63,648 bases of DNA, taken from NCBI GenBank assembly GCA_025463305.1, contig JAOBWK010000048.1:1-63648 (forward strand), in the 5' to 3' direction. Below are positions 8,407 through 16,473 of the stretch, in pieces. The stretch's first letter is position 1; every line of letters begins with the position of its first letter. The notes beneath the pieces are model-generated. The model searched no databases. It was not told the origin of the DNA and worked only from the letters and a program-made list of their open reading frames with translations. The position numbers and the translations under genes are program-made. Source of the DNA: Ilumatobacteraceae bacterium. GTDB lineage: Bacteria; Actinomycetota; Acidimicrobiia; Acidimicrobiales; Ilumatobacteraceae.

Positions 8407-9027
8407 ATGACAGGTCCCGCATCCGGCCCGGTGGTTCGACGGGGCAACACGCGCGCCGCGATCCTCGAGGCGAGCGTCGACCTCTTCGGGTCTCGTGGCG
8501 TCGGCGCCACGTCGCTCGACGACATCGCCGGGCGCGTCGGCGTCGCCAAGCAGACGCTGCTGTACTGGTTCCCGTCGAAGGACGAGCTGCTCGACGCCGT
8601 GCTCGCCCAGACGGCACTGGAGCTGGCGACGGTGATCGAAGCCGCGGTCCGCGCCGCGCCGGACGCGCCGCTGGCCCGCGTCGAGGCCGTCGTCAAGGCC
8701 GTCTTCCGCCCCGCGGTGCGGCGCCCGGCGCTGCTCGGGCTGGTGCGCGAGGTCAGCCGGCTCTCGCCGGCTCACGCCGAACGGCTCACCCGCCAGGTCC
8801 AGCCGTTCGTGCGGCGGGCCATCGACTACCTCGGCGAGCAGATGGACGCCGGCCGGCTCCGTCGCGCGGACCCCGGCCTGGTGATCGCGCTCGCCTACGC
8901 GACGGTCACGGGCATCGCCACCGAACCGGAGGCCCTGCGCGCGGTCGAGTGGCCCGTCAGCGCCACCGGCCTGCGCCGCCTCCGCGACGAGCTGATCGCC
9001 TTCGTCCTCGCCGCCCTCCGCCCATGA
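8407..9027 (+). CDS. TetR-family transcriptional regulator
   Basis: A 206-residue regulator with an N-terminal helix-turn-helix of TetR type: residues near 15-60 read AAILEASVDLFGSRG followed by TSLDDIAGRVGVAKQTLLYW. The C-terminal half is helical and should bind a small ligand. I chose ATG 8407 because AGAGG at 8398-8402 is well placed as a ribosome site and because the upstream in-frame ATG at 8374 lies inside the palindrome. It is divergent from the SDR-HAD operon and is the likely repressor of it; the ligand may be a lipid or aldehyde of that pathway, which is inference. Confidence 0.88.
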   Translation: MTGPASGPVVRRGNTRAAILEASVDLFGSRGVGATSLDDIAGRVGVAKQTLLYWFPSKDELLDAVLAQTALELATVIEAAVRAAPDAPLARVEAVVKAVFRPAVRRPALLGLVREVSRLSPAHAERLTRQVQPFVRRAIDYLGEQMDAGRLRRADPGLVIALAYATVTGIATEPEALRAVEWPVSATGLRRLRDELIAFVLAALRP

Positions 9028-9032
9028 CCATT

Positions 9033-9049
9033 GGTTCCTTCGCGGAACC
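9033..9049. terminator. Convergent-gene hairpin
   Basis: GGTTCC, loop TTCGC, GGAACC. The hairpin sits in the 24-base gap between the TetR gene and the end of ddl and could end both transcripts. There is no T-run. Confidence 0.45.
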
Positions 9050-9051
9050 GA

Positions 9052-10164
9052 TCAGTGCTTGGTGTTGCGGCGGCGGCGCTGGTGGCGCTCGACGGCGAGG
9101 TCGATCAGGTTGTCAACCAGCTCCGGATAGGTCATCCCGGTCTGCTGCCACATCTTCGGGTACATCGAGATCGGGGTGAACCCGGGCATCGTGTTGACCT
9201 CGTTGATCAGGAACCCGCGCCCGACCCTGTCGGGCTGATCTGGTTCGAAGAAGAAGTCGACCCGGGCGAGGCCCTCGCAGCGCAGCGCCTGGTACACGCG
9301 GATCGCGAGCGCACGGACGTCGGCGGTCTGCTCGTCGGTCAGCGGCGCCGGGATCAACAGGTGGGCGCCGTCGCTGAGGTACTTGTCCTCGTAGTCGTAG
9401 AAGTCGTTGCCGGGCACGATCTCGCCGGGCATGCTCGCCCGTGGGTCGAGGTTGCCGAGCACGGCCACCTCGATCTCACGACCGACGATGGCTTCCTCGA
9501 TCACGACCCACTCGTCGTAGCTCAGCGCGTGCTCGACGGCGTGCTGCAGCTCCTCGACGGTGGACGCCTTCGACACACCGACCGACGAGCCCATGTTCGA
9601 CGGCTTGACGAACACCGGCAGCCCCAGCGTGTCGACGACCTCCGCCAGTCGGGCCGGCGACACCTCGTGCTCGCGCAGGCTCATCCACCGCGCCTGAGTG
9701 ATGCCGTGGAAGCCCAGCACCTCCTTGGCCAGCGCCTTGTCCATGCCGACCGCCGAGCCGAGCACGCCGCTGCCGACGTAGGGCACGTCCATCAGCTCGA
9801 GCAGGCCCTGGACCGTTCCGTCCTCGCCGAGCGGCCCGTGGAGCAGCGGCATCACCACGACGGGACCGGCGAACGCGGCGCTGCTCAGCAGCGGGGTCGG
9901 CGAGACCGCGTCGCCGACCGCCTCGAGCCGCTCGGGGAGCGCGTCGGGTCCGGCGGCGAGGGCGCGGACGGCACCCGTGGCGAGCTGCCAGCGGCCATCT
10001 CGGTCGATGCCGATCGGCGTGATCCGGTAGCGGGTCTGGTCGACGGCGCGGAGCACGTGGGTGGCCGTGACGCAGCTGACGTCGTGCTCGGCCGATTGCC
10101 CGCCGAAGATGACGATGAGGTTGATCCGCTCGTCGGCCGGATCGTCAGGTACGTCGTCGGTCAT
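9052..10164 (-). CDS. ddl: D-alanine--D-alanine ligase
   Basis: A 370-residue ATP-grasp enzyme that joins two D-alanines for peptidoglycan synthesis in the cytoplasm. The N-terminus has the family segment IVIFGGQSAEHDVS, the middle has HGPLGEDGTVQGLLE, the ATP-grasp core has PVFVKPSNMGSSVGV, and the C-terminal active site has FLINEVNTMPGFTP. The length is normal for the family. The start at 10164 is supported by a TACCGT hexamer exactly six bases upstream and no Shine-Dalgarno sequence. It is head to head with murF, the enzyme that uses its product. Confidence 0.95.
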   Translation of the reverse strand: MTDDVPDDPADERINLIVIFGGQSAEHDVSCVTATHVLRAVDQTRYRITPIGIDRDGRWQLATGAVRALAAGPDALPERLEAVGDAVSPTPLLSSAAFAGPVVVMPLLHGPLGEDGTVQGLLELMDVPYVGSGVLGSAVGMDKALAKEVLGFHGITQARWMSLREHEVSPARLAEVVDTLGLPVFVKPSNMGSSVGVSKASTVEELQHAVEHALSYDEWVVIEEAIVGREIEVAVLGNLDPRASMPGEIVPGNDFYDYEDKYLSDGAHLLIPAPLTDEQTADVRALAIRVYQALRCEGLARVDFFFEPDQPDRVGRGFLINEVNTMPGFTPISMYPKMWQQTGMTYPELVDNLIDLAVERHQRRRRNTKH

Positions 10165-10170
10165 GGGCCA

Positions 10171-10176
10171 ACGGTA
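10171..10176 (-). promoter_or_regulatory. -10 hexamer of leaderless type for ddl
   Basis: TACCGT on the minus strand, six bases before the ATG at 10164, with no Shine-Dalgarno sequence. Confidence 0.55.
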
Positions 10177-10229
10177 GTCGGCGTGATCGCGTGGCAACCG
10201 GCATCGTTCGCGGCCCGATGGCTTGCCGC

Positions 10230-10235
10230 TACCGT
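10230..10235 (+). promoter_or_regulatory. -10 hexamer of leaderless type for murF
   Basis: TACCGT, six bases before the ATG at 10242. It is the same hexamer and spacing as the divergent ddl promoter, which suggests matched expression of the two genes. Confidence 0.55.
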
Positions 10236-10241
10236 GCGGCC

Positions 10242-11540
10242 ATGCGCTTTCGAGCAACCGACGTCGCGGCCGCAACCGGGGGCACGCTCGTCGGCCCCGA
10301 TGTCGAGCTCGACGGGGTGTCGTTCGACAGCCGCTCGATCGCGACCGGGCAGTTGTTCGTGGCGCTCGTCGCCGAGCGCGATGGGCACGACTTCGTCGAC
10401 GGCGCACTCGCGACGGGTGCCGGCGCGGTGCTCGTGCAACGGCCGGCGGCGACCGGGACATCCATCGTGGTGTCCGACACGGCAGCGGCGCTGATGGACC
10501 TCGGGCGCTGGGGCCGCGGTCGGTTCAGCGGCACGGTGGTGGGGATCACCGGCTCGGTCGGCAAGACGAGCACCAAGGACCTCGCTCGGGCTGCGCTGGA
10601 CGCGGGGCGCCGCACCTCGGCCAACGAGCGCAGCTTCAACAACGAGCAGGGCCTGCCCGTGACCATCCTCAACGCGCCGGACGACACCGAGGTGCTCGTG
10701 CTGGAGATGGGAATGCGCGGCCCCGGCGAGATCGCCCGCCTCTGCGCGGTGGGCCGACCATCGATCGGCGTCGTCACGCGCGTGGCGGCAGCGCACACCG
10801 AGCTGCTCGGCGGCATCGAGGGCGTCGCCGCGGCGAAGGCCGAGCTGATCGAGTCGCTGCCGCCCGATGGCACCGCGGTGCTCAACGCCGACGATCCGCG
10901 GGTTGCCGCGATGGCGGCGCGCAGTGCCGGTTCGGTGATCACGTTCGGCCACACCGCGAGCGCCGACGTGCGCATCGTCGAGCTCTGGCTCGACGACCTC
11001 GCCCGCCCGCGCTTCACGGTGGCGACTCCGTGGGGGAGCGCGACGGTGGCGCTCGCCGTCAGCGGCGAGCACATGGCCATGAACGCTGCGGCAGCGCTCG
11101 CGGTGGCGGCGAGCTGCGGCGTCGACCTGCACGCCGCCGCAGCCGCGCTCGGCGATGCCGGGTTGTCGCCGTGGCGGATGGAGATGTGCCGCACGAAGTC
11201 GGGCGCGCTGCTGATCAACGACGCCTACAACGCGAACCCCGCATCCATGCGGGCGGCGCTGGAGACCCTGTCGCAGCTGGCTGTGACGGGTCGCCGCGTC
11301 GCGCTGCTCGGGGTGATGGCCGAGCTCGCCGACCCGGTGGGGGATCACGCCGCGATCGCGGCGTTCGCACGCGAGGCCGGCATCGAGATCGTCGCGGTCG
11401 GCACGGAGCTGTACGGCGTCACGCCGCTCGACGATCCGGTGGCAGCGCTGGGCTCACTCGCCGGCGACGACGCCCTGCTCGTCAAGGGCAGCCGGGTGGC
11501 GGGGTTGGAGCGACTCGCGGGCAGCCTCCTCGGGGAGTAG
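10242..11540 (+). CDS. murF: UDP-MurNAc-tripeptide D-alanyl-D-alanine ligase
   Basis: A 432-residue Mur ligase that adds D-Ala-D-Ala to UDP-MurNAc-tripeptide, the last cytoplasmic step of the peptidoglycan stem peptide. Visible motifs are the P-loop GITGSVGKTSTKD, the central NNEQGLPVTILNA segment and the C-terminal domain motif INDAYNANPASMRAAL. Upstream in-frame GTG and ATG codons at 10191 and 10218 are rejected because the family N-terminus begins at FRATDVAAATGG and the -10 hexamer fits only 10242. The gene lies outside any dcw cluster, beside ddl. The last 87 bases overlap the 3' end of the convergent MFS gene. Confidence 0.95.
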   Translation: MRFRATDVAAATGGTLVGPDVELDGVSFDSRSIATGQLFVALVAERDGHDFVDGALATGAGAVLVQRPAATGTSIVVSDTAAALMDLGRWGRGRFSGTVVGITGSVGKTSTKDLARAALDAGRRTSANERSFNNEQGLPVTILNAPDDTEVLVLEMGMRGPGEIARLCAVGRPSIGVVTRVAAAHTELLGGIEGVAAAKAELIESLPPDGTAVLNADDPRVAAMAARSAGSVITFGHTASADVRIVELWLDDLARPRFTVATPWGSATVALAVSGEHMAMNAAAALAVAASCGVDLHAAAAALGDAGLSPWRMEMCRTKSGALLINDAYNANPASMRAALETLSQLAVTGRRVALLGVMAELADPVGDHAAIAAFAREAGIEIVAVGTELYGVTPLDDPVAALGSLAGDDALLVKGSRVAGLERLAGSLLGE

Positions 11541-12800
11541 CTGCGCCGGCCGGTTGATCAGGTTGCACCACCAGCTCAGGAAGATCGCCGCGGCGACGCC
11601 GATGAAGAGCACCGGACGCGGGCCGATCCAGTCGACGACGGGCCCGAACGCGAGACCACCGATCGGCACCGTGCCACCGAACGCCATCATCCACAACGAC
11701 ATCACCCGGGCCCGCTCGTTCGGATACATGTTGACCTGGAACACGATCGAGATCGGCGTCACGATCGTGAAGTAGAAGAAGCCGAGCAGGAAGCCGACGG
11801 GGATCGCGAGACCGGGCCCGCGGGCGAGCGCGAACACCGCCATCGTCGCGGCGAAGCCCCGGAACGAGTTGACGATGAGCTTGCGACGATCGAAGCGGAG
11901 CAGCACCGAACCGCACGCCAGGGCACCGAGGCAGGCGCCGAGACCCCACGTGGCGTAGAGCCACTTGTAGGTGCTGCCTTCGGAGTCGATGCCGAACGTG
12001 AGCCGGGCGATCGACGGGAACAGGGCGATGAACGGCAGGCAGAAGAACGACAGGACCGTCATCGAGATCAGCATCCGACTGAGCACGCTGCGGTTCTTGG
12101 CGATCCGCAGACCGCCCAGAACCTTCTGGATGCCCTTCTCGATGATGCGCGTCGGCTCGTGCGGGATGGTGATCAGCGCAATGCCGGCGACGGCGAACAG
12201 GTACGTGCCGGCGTTGATCACGAAGATCTGCGGCACCGTCACGCCGAAGCCGATCAGCGCCGCGGCGAGGGCCGGACCGATGACGCGCGAGCCGTTCAGC
12301 ATCACCGAGTTCAGCGACAGCGCGCCGGGGAGGTCCTCGCGGCTGACGAGGAGCGGGATCGACGCCTGCATCGCCGGCGCCCCGAGCGCGTTGAACGTGC
12401 CGATGGCGAGCTGGATCGCGAAGATCGACCACAGCGACGCATCGCGGGCCAGCAGCACGGCGATGCCGATCGACAGCACGAGCTGCGCGGACTGGGTGCC
12501 GATCAGCCACGGCTTGCGCGGCACTCGATCAGCGAGCACGCCGGCCGGGATCGACAGCACCAGCAGTGGACCGAGCTGGGCGAAGCCGATCACAGCCACC
12601 CAGGTCGCCGAGTGGGTGCGCGCGTCGATGTACGCCGGCAGCGCGAGGTTCTGCATCCACGTACCGATCTGGCTGGCGAACAGGCCGATCCAGATGAAGC
12701 GGAAGTCCCGGTAGCCGAGGGCTGCCCGGGCGGTGCCGGGCTTGGCCGTGCTGGTGGAGACGGGGCTGGTCGACACCGGACCGGTGTTGGTCGAGTTCAT
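11454..12800 (-). CDS. MFS exporter of the EntS-like type
   Basis: A 448-residue membrane transporter with about 12 hydrophobic segments. The N-terminal part FRFIWIGLFASQIGTWMQNL and the loop LADRVPRKPW are typical of MFS_3 (enterobactin exporter-like) proteins, which export small molecules by proton antiport. The substrate cannot be read from the sequence. ATG 12800 is chosen because the 27 residues upstream in the open frame look non-coding. A C-terminal tail of about 30 residues (beginning LPEEAARESL) extends beyond the last membrane helix and is the part that overlaps murF. A possible minus-strand -10 box, TACGAT, lies about 30 bases upstream of the start. Confidence 0.85.
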   Translation of the reverse strand: MNSTNTGPVSTSPVSTSTAKPGTARAALGYRDFRFIWIGLFASQIGTWMQNLALPAYIDARTHSATWVAVIGFAQLGPLLVLSIPAGVLADRVPRKPWLIGTQSAQLVLSIGIAVLLARDASLWSIFAIQLAIGTFNALGAPAMQASIPLLVSREDLPGALSLNSVMLNGSRVIGPALAAALIGFGVTVPQIFVINAGTYLFAVAGIALITIPHEPTRIIEKGIQKVLGGLRIAKNRSVLSRMLISMTVLSFFCLPFIALFPSIARLTFGIDSEGSTYKWLYATWGLGACLGALACGSVLLRFDRRKLIVNSFRGFAATMAVFALARGPGLAIPVGFLLGFFYFTIVTPISIVFQVNMYPNERARVMSLWMMAFGGTVPIGGLAFGPVVDWIGPRPVLFIGVAAAIFLSWWCNLINRPAQLLPEEAARESLQPRHPAALDEQGVVAGE

Positions 12801-12884
12801 CGCTGCAGGGGGACGGACGGGATCCGCCGATCGTACCGTTGGCACATCCTGAGCAGGGTGTTCACGGCCCCTTGACGGCACACG

Positions 12885-13616
12885 TCACAGGGGTTTGCGG
12901 GCCACCACGATCACCGACAGCCCGAACGGGAGCGGCCGGCGCCGGATGATCCAACGCTCGATCGCGGCGAGCCGGCCGAACAGCCCGAACAGGCCGGTCT
13001 CGTTGCGGCCGACGTCGCTGTGCTGGGCGTTGCTCCGCTCGAAGCGGCCGAGGAGGTAGGCGGGCGGTACGAGGAAGCTGTACGCACCCGTCGCGGTGAT
13101 CACCTCGAGCCCGGCGTCGACGGCCATTGCGCGCATCTCGGCCAGGCTGAACCGCCGGGCGCCGTGGGTGACCTCGTCGTGGCTGCGCCAGAGCCGCTTG
13201 CCACCTGGCTCCATCAGGGCCACGATCGCTCCCGGCTCGGCCACACGCGCGAAGTCGCGAACGACCCTCGGCGGGTCGGGGTTCATCCGGTGGTAGAGCG
13301 CCGTCACGCAGAGCACCGTCGCGAACGCACCGTCGGCGAACGGCAGCTCGTTGAGGTCGAGGCGCACCGGCGCATAGCCGTGCGCGTCGCGGGCGAACTC
13401 GAGCGCGTACGTCTCGTAGTCGCCGAGGACGGTGGTGCCGAGCCCGGCCAGCCACGATCCCGTCGCCCCGGTGCCGCCGGCGGCGTCGAGGTGCACGGCG
13501 TCCGGGCGGCGATCGAGGAGTGGCTCGACGAGCTCGCGCAGCAGCGTGCGCGTGCTGCGATACCACCAGTGCCGATCGCTGGCGGCCGCCATCCGCCGGT
13601 ACTCGAGCTCGTCCAC
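12885..13616 (-). CDS. Class I SAM-dependent methyltransferase
   Basis: A 243-residue methyltransferase. The SAM-binding motif I is LDAAGGTGATGSWLAGL, followed by an acidic end of strand 2 in LGDYETYALEFAR and a motif VLCVTALYHRMNPD. The N-terminus YRRMAAASDRHWWYRSTR resembles methyltransferases of surface polysaccharide clusters, where HWWYR is common. I chose GTG 13616 because it restores that N-terminal helix and has a CACACT hexamer six bases upstream. It is divergent from the epimerase-aminotransferase-GT2 cassette and may methylate the same glycan or its lipid carrier, which is inference. Confidence 0.82.
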   Translation of the reverse strand: MDELEYRRMAAASDRHWWYRSTRTLLRELVEPLLDRRPDAVHLDAAGGTGATGSWLAGLGTTVLGDYETYALEFARDAHGYAPVRLDLNELPFADGAFATVLCVTALYHRMNPDPPRVVRDFARVAEPGAIVALMEPGGKRLWRSHDEVTHGARRFSLAEMRAMAVDAGLEVITATGAYSFLVPPAYLLGRFERSNAQHSDVGRNETGLFGLFGRLAAIERWIIRRRPLPFGLSVIVVARKPL

Positions 13617-13681
13617 CCGGCCAGTGTGGCAGGTCGCCGCGACGCCGTCGGGGTGGACCCGTCGTTCGGTGGCGGATGAAG

Positions 13682-13687
13682 TAGCTT
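13682..13687 (+). promoter_or_regulatory. -10 hexamer of leaderless type for the glycan cassette
   Basis: TAGCTT followed by 7 bases and the GTG at 13695. No Shine-Dalgarno sequence is present. Confidence 0.45.
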
Positions 13688-13694
13688 TCCGGAT

Positions 13695-14702
13695 GTGACC
13701 ACGGAGGCCCAGGGGCGGGACCGAACAGATCTGCGCGCCACGACGTGTGTCGTGACCGGCGGCATGGGCTTCATCGGCTCCAACCTCGTGCACGCGCTCG
13801 TCGCCCAGGGCGCATCCGTCCGCGTGGTCGACGCGCTGGTGCCGTCGCACGGTGGCGACGCGCGCAACGTGGCCGGGCTCGGCGTCGAGGCCCTCGTGGC
13901 GCGGATCGGCGACGATGCCGTGGCCGACGTGCTCGCCGGCGCCGATGTCGTGTTCAACCTCGCCGGGCAGGTCAGCCACACCGCGTCGATGGCCGACCCT
14001 CTGCTCGACCTGGAGCTGAACGCGATGGATCACGCCCGGTTCTTGGAGACCGTGCGTCGGGTGAACCCCTCCGTGCGCGTCGTGCACGCCTCGACGCGCC
14101 AGGTGTACGGCCGCGTCGCCCAGCTGCCGGCCGACGAGTCGACGGCGGCGAACCCGGTCGATGTCAACGGCGTCGCCAAGCTGGCCGGCGAGCAGCTGCA
14201 CATGGTGCACGCTCAGGCCTACGGGCTGCCGACGACGAGCCTGCGGTTGAGCAACGTCTACGGCCCGCGCCAGCGGCTCACCAGCAACGAGCTCGGGTTC
14301 CTGCCCGTGTTCGTGCGCAAGGCCTTGAGGCACGAGGTGATCGAGATCTTCGGCGACGGCTCCCAACGTCGCGACTGCCTGCACGTCGACGATGTCGTCG
14401 ATGCGCTGCTCACGGCGACCGCGGACACCGCCGTCGGTCGGGTGTACAACGTCGGCAGCCGCAACGACAACACGCTGTCGGAGATCGCCGAGATGATCTC
14501 GTCGGCGGCCGAGAGCGACGCCGGCGTGCGCTACGTCGCCTGGCCGGCCGATCACGAGCGCATCGACATCGGGTCGTTCACCACGAACAGCCATCGCTTC
14601 GCGCACGAGCTGGGATGGGCGTCGTCGACGGACTTCGCCGACGGCGCCAAGCAGACCGTTTCCTTCTATCGGGAGAATCCGTGGTACCTGTCGTCGACTT
14701 GA
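13695..14702 (+). CDS. NAD-dependent epimerase/dehydratase of extended SDR type
   Basis: A 335-residue nucleotide-sugar enzyme. The NAD motif TGGMGFIGSN is at 21-30 and the sugar-binding end includes SLRLSNVYGPRQR and GSQRRDCLHVDDVVDALL. At the place of the catalytic YxxxK the sequence is NGVAK: Asn158 stands where Tyr is expected, while Lys162 is kept. I recall similar DVNGxxK forms in some epimerases but cannot confirm the function. It is the first gene of a four-gene coupled cassette; the next start lies 22 bases inside it. The likely job is to make or change a nucleotide sugar that the downstream aminotransferase or glycosyltransferase uses. Confidence 0.85.
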   Translation: MTTEAQGRDRTDLRATTCVVTGGMGFIGSNLVHALVAQGASVRVVDALVPSHGGDARNVAGLGVEALVARIGDDAVADVLAGADVVFNLAGQVSHTASMADPLLDLELNAMDHARFLETVRRVNPSVRVVHASTRQVYGRVAQLPADESTAANPVDVNGVAKLAGEQLHMVHAQAYGLPTTSLRLSNVYGPRQRLTSNELGFLPVFVRKALRHEVIEIFGDGSQRRDCLHVDDVVDALLTATADTAVGRVYNVGSRNDNTLSEIAEMISSAAESDAGVRYVAWPADHERIDIGSFTTNSHRFAHELGWASSTDFADGAKQTVSFYRENPWYLSST

Positions 14703-15772
14703 GCCGGCGCGGCCACCTGCTGGCAGCACAGTTCGCATCGACGGTGGCGGGGATCGTGCAATCGGGAGTCCGTCTGCTCGGCCACGAGACGTCGGCCTTC
14801 GAGCAGGAGTTCGGCGGCTGGCTCGGTGCGCTCGCCGCGGTCCCGGCCGCCCCATCACCCGACACGGCGCTTCCGCTCGAGGTGGTCGCCGTGTCGTCCG
14901 GCGCGTCGGCACTGCAGTTGGCGCTGGCCGCGCTCGGCGTCGGCCCCGGCGACGAGGTGATCGTGCCGGCCTTCACCGCGGTGCCCACCGCGGCGGCCGT
15001 GTGCGCGGTCGGTGCTCGGCCCGTGCCCGTCGACGTGCTTGCCGACACGGCGAACCTCGATCCCGACGCCGTCGAAGCGGCGCGAACCGATCGCACCCGC
15101 GCGGTCATCGTCGTGCACCTCTACGGTCGTCCCGCCGAGCTGCCGGTCACCGATCTGCCGATCATCGAGGACGCTGCGCAGGCCCACGGCGCGATCTTCG
15201 ACCACAGCCGCTCGGCGGTCACGGCCTACAGCTTCTACCCGACGAAGAACCTCGGGGGCATCGGCGACGGTGGCGCCGTGGTCACCACCGATCCTGCGCT
15301 GGCCGAGCACGTGCGCCGGCTGCGCGCCCATGGGATGACCGAGCTGTACGTGCACACCGAGATCAGCCAGAACTTCCGGATGTCCGAGATCGAGGCCGCA
15401 TGGCTGCGGCTCAACCTGCCCCAACTGCGCGACGACAACGCCCGCCGGCACGCCATCGGCGTGCACTACCGGGCCGCAGCCCCGGCGCTGCGCTGGCACC
15501 TCGACGATCCGCTGCACGTGCACCACCTGTGCGTGCTCCGCACCACCGACCGTGTCCGCACCCGCGCCGCGATGGCCGAGGCCGGCGTGGCGACGGCGAT
15601 CCACTACCCGCTCGCCATCACCCAGCAGCCGGCGTACGCGCAGTTCACCGTCGAGGCGTGTCCGGAGGCCGAGGCGTGGGCCGCCGAGTGCGTGAGCGTG
15701 CCGTGCTTCCCGGAGATGACCGACGACGAGGTGGCGCAGGTGGCCGATGCCTTGACCTCGGTGCCCACGTGA
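14681..15772 (+). CDS. DegT/DnrJ/EryC1 sugar aminotransferase
   Basis: A 363-residue PLP enzyme that should transfer an amino group to a keto-sugar nucleotide. Family landmarks are VVAVSSGASALQLAL, the PLP aspartate in IIEDAAQAHGA, the Schiff-base lysine in FYPTKNLGGIGDGG and the C-terminal AIHYPLAITQQPAY. The start GTG 14681 has GGGAG at 14671-14675, five bases upstream, and reads VVPVVDLSRR. It overlaps the epimerase by 22 bases, and its stop overlaps the GT2 start (GTGA). The pairing with an epimerase/dehydratase points to an amino-deoxy sugar such as a 3-amino-3,6-dideoxyhexose, but the exact sugar is not determined. Confidence 0.9.
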   Translation: MVPVVDLSRRGHLLAAQFASTVAGIVQSGVRLLGHETSAFEQEFGGWLGALAAVPAAPSPDTALPLEVVAVSSGASALQLALAALGVGPGDEVIVPAFTAVPTAAAVCAVGARPVPVDVLADTANLDPDAVEAARTDRTRAVIVVHLYGRPAELPVTDLPIIEDAAQAHGAIFDHSRSAVTAYSFYPTKNLGGIGDGGAVVTTDPALAEHVRRLRAHGMTELYVHTEISQNFRMSEIEAAWLRLNLPQLRDDNARRHAIGVHYRAAAPALRWHLDDPLHVHHLCVLRTTDRVRTRAAMAEAGVATAIHYPLAITQQPAYAQFTVEACPEAEAWAAECVSVPCFPEMTDDEVAQVADALTSVPT

Positions 15773-16473
15773 CGATCGACGCCGTGTCGGCGATCTTCCC
15801 CTGCTACAACGATGCGGAGACGATCGGCGGCCTCGTCGACGACGTGTACCTCGCGTTGTCACCGCTGGTCACCGATGTCGAAGTGGTCGTGGTCAACGAC
15901 GGCTCGGCCGACGATTCGGCGGCCGTCCTCGACGACCTCGTCGAGTCGCGAGAGTGGCTGCGCGTCGTGCACCACGACGTGAACCGCGGCTACGGCGGTG
16001 CGTTGATCAGCGGCTTCACCGCGGCCAAGCACGACTGGATCTTCTACACCGACGGCGACGCGCAGTACGACGCCAGCGAGGCGGCGCTGCTCGTGCCGCT
16101 GGCCGGCGACGACGTCGACATCGTGCAGGGCTACAAGCTCGGCCGTGGCGATCCGCTCTACCGCAAGGTGATCGGGCGCGCCTACCACCACGTGGTGAAG
16201 GTGCTGTTCTCGCTGCCCGGCCGGGACACCGATTGCGACTTCCGGCTGTTCCGCAAGCGGTTGATCGACGACCATCCGCTGGTGTCGACGAGCGGCGTGA
16301 TCTGCGTCGAGATGATGCGCAGCTTCCGCGATCAAGGCGCCCGGTTCGTCGAGGCGCCGGTGCACCACTACGCCCGGCCGTCGGGCAAGTCGCAGTTCTT
16401 CCGCCTGCCCGCCATCACCCGCAGCGGCCTGCAGCTGCTCGGCCTGTGGTGGCGCGTCGTGGTGCGCGGATGA
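15769..16473 (+). CDS. Family 2 glycosyltransferase
   Basis: A 234-residue GT-A glycosyltransferase. It begins with the family segment SAIFPCYNDAETIGGLVDDV, has the nucleotide-binding VVVNDGSADDS and the metal-binding DGDAQYD. It resembles polyprenyl-phosphate sugar transferases (DPM1/ArnC-like) but lacks their C-terminal membrane helices. It would move a sugar from a nucleotide donor to a lipid or glycan acceptor on the cytoplasmic face. The GTG start overlaps the aminotransferase stop, and its stop overlaps the ATG of the membrane protein, so all are coupled. The GT2 plus GT-C pairing suggests that it charges the lipid carrier used by the next protein. Confidence 0.88.
   Translation: MTIDAVSAIFPCYNDAETIGGLVDDVYLALSPLVTDVEVVVVNDGSADDSAAVLDDLVESREWLRVVHHDVNRGYGGALISGFTAAKHDWIFYTDGDAQYDASEAALLVPLAGDDVDIVQGYKLGRGDPLYRKVIGRAYHHVVKVLFSLPGRDTDCDFRLFRKRLIDDHPLVSTSGVICVEMMRSFRDQGARFVEAPVHHYARPSGKSQFFRLPAITRSGLQLLGLWWRVVVRG

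Noticed and set aside
13745..14680. Longer version of the sugar aminotransferase starting at 13745
   Set aside because: The 5' part is an out-of-phase shadow of the epimerase; the GTG at 14681 has a good ribosome site and the correct family start.
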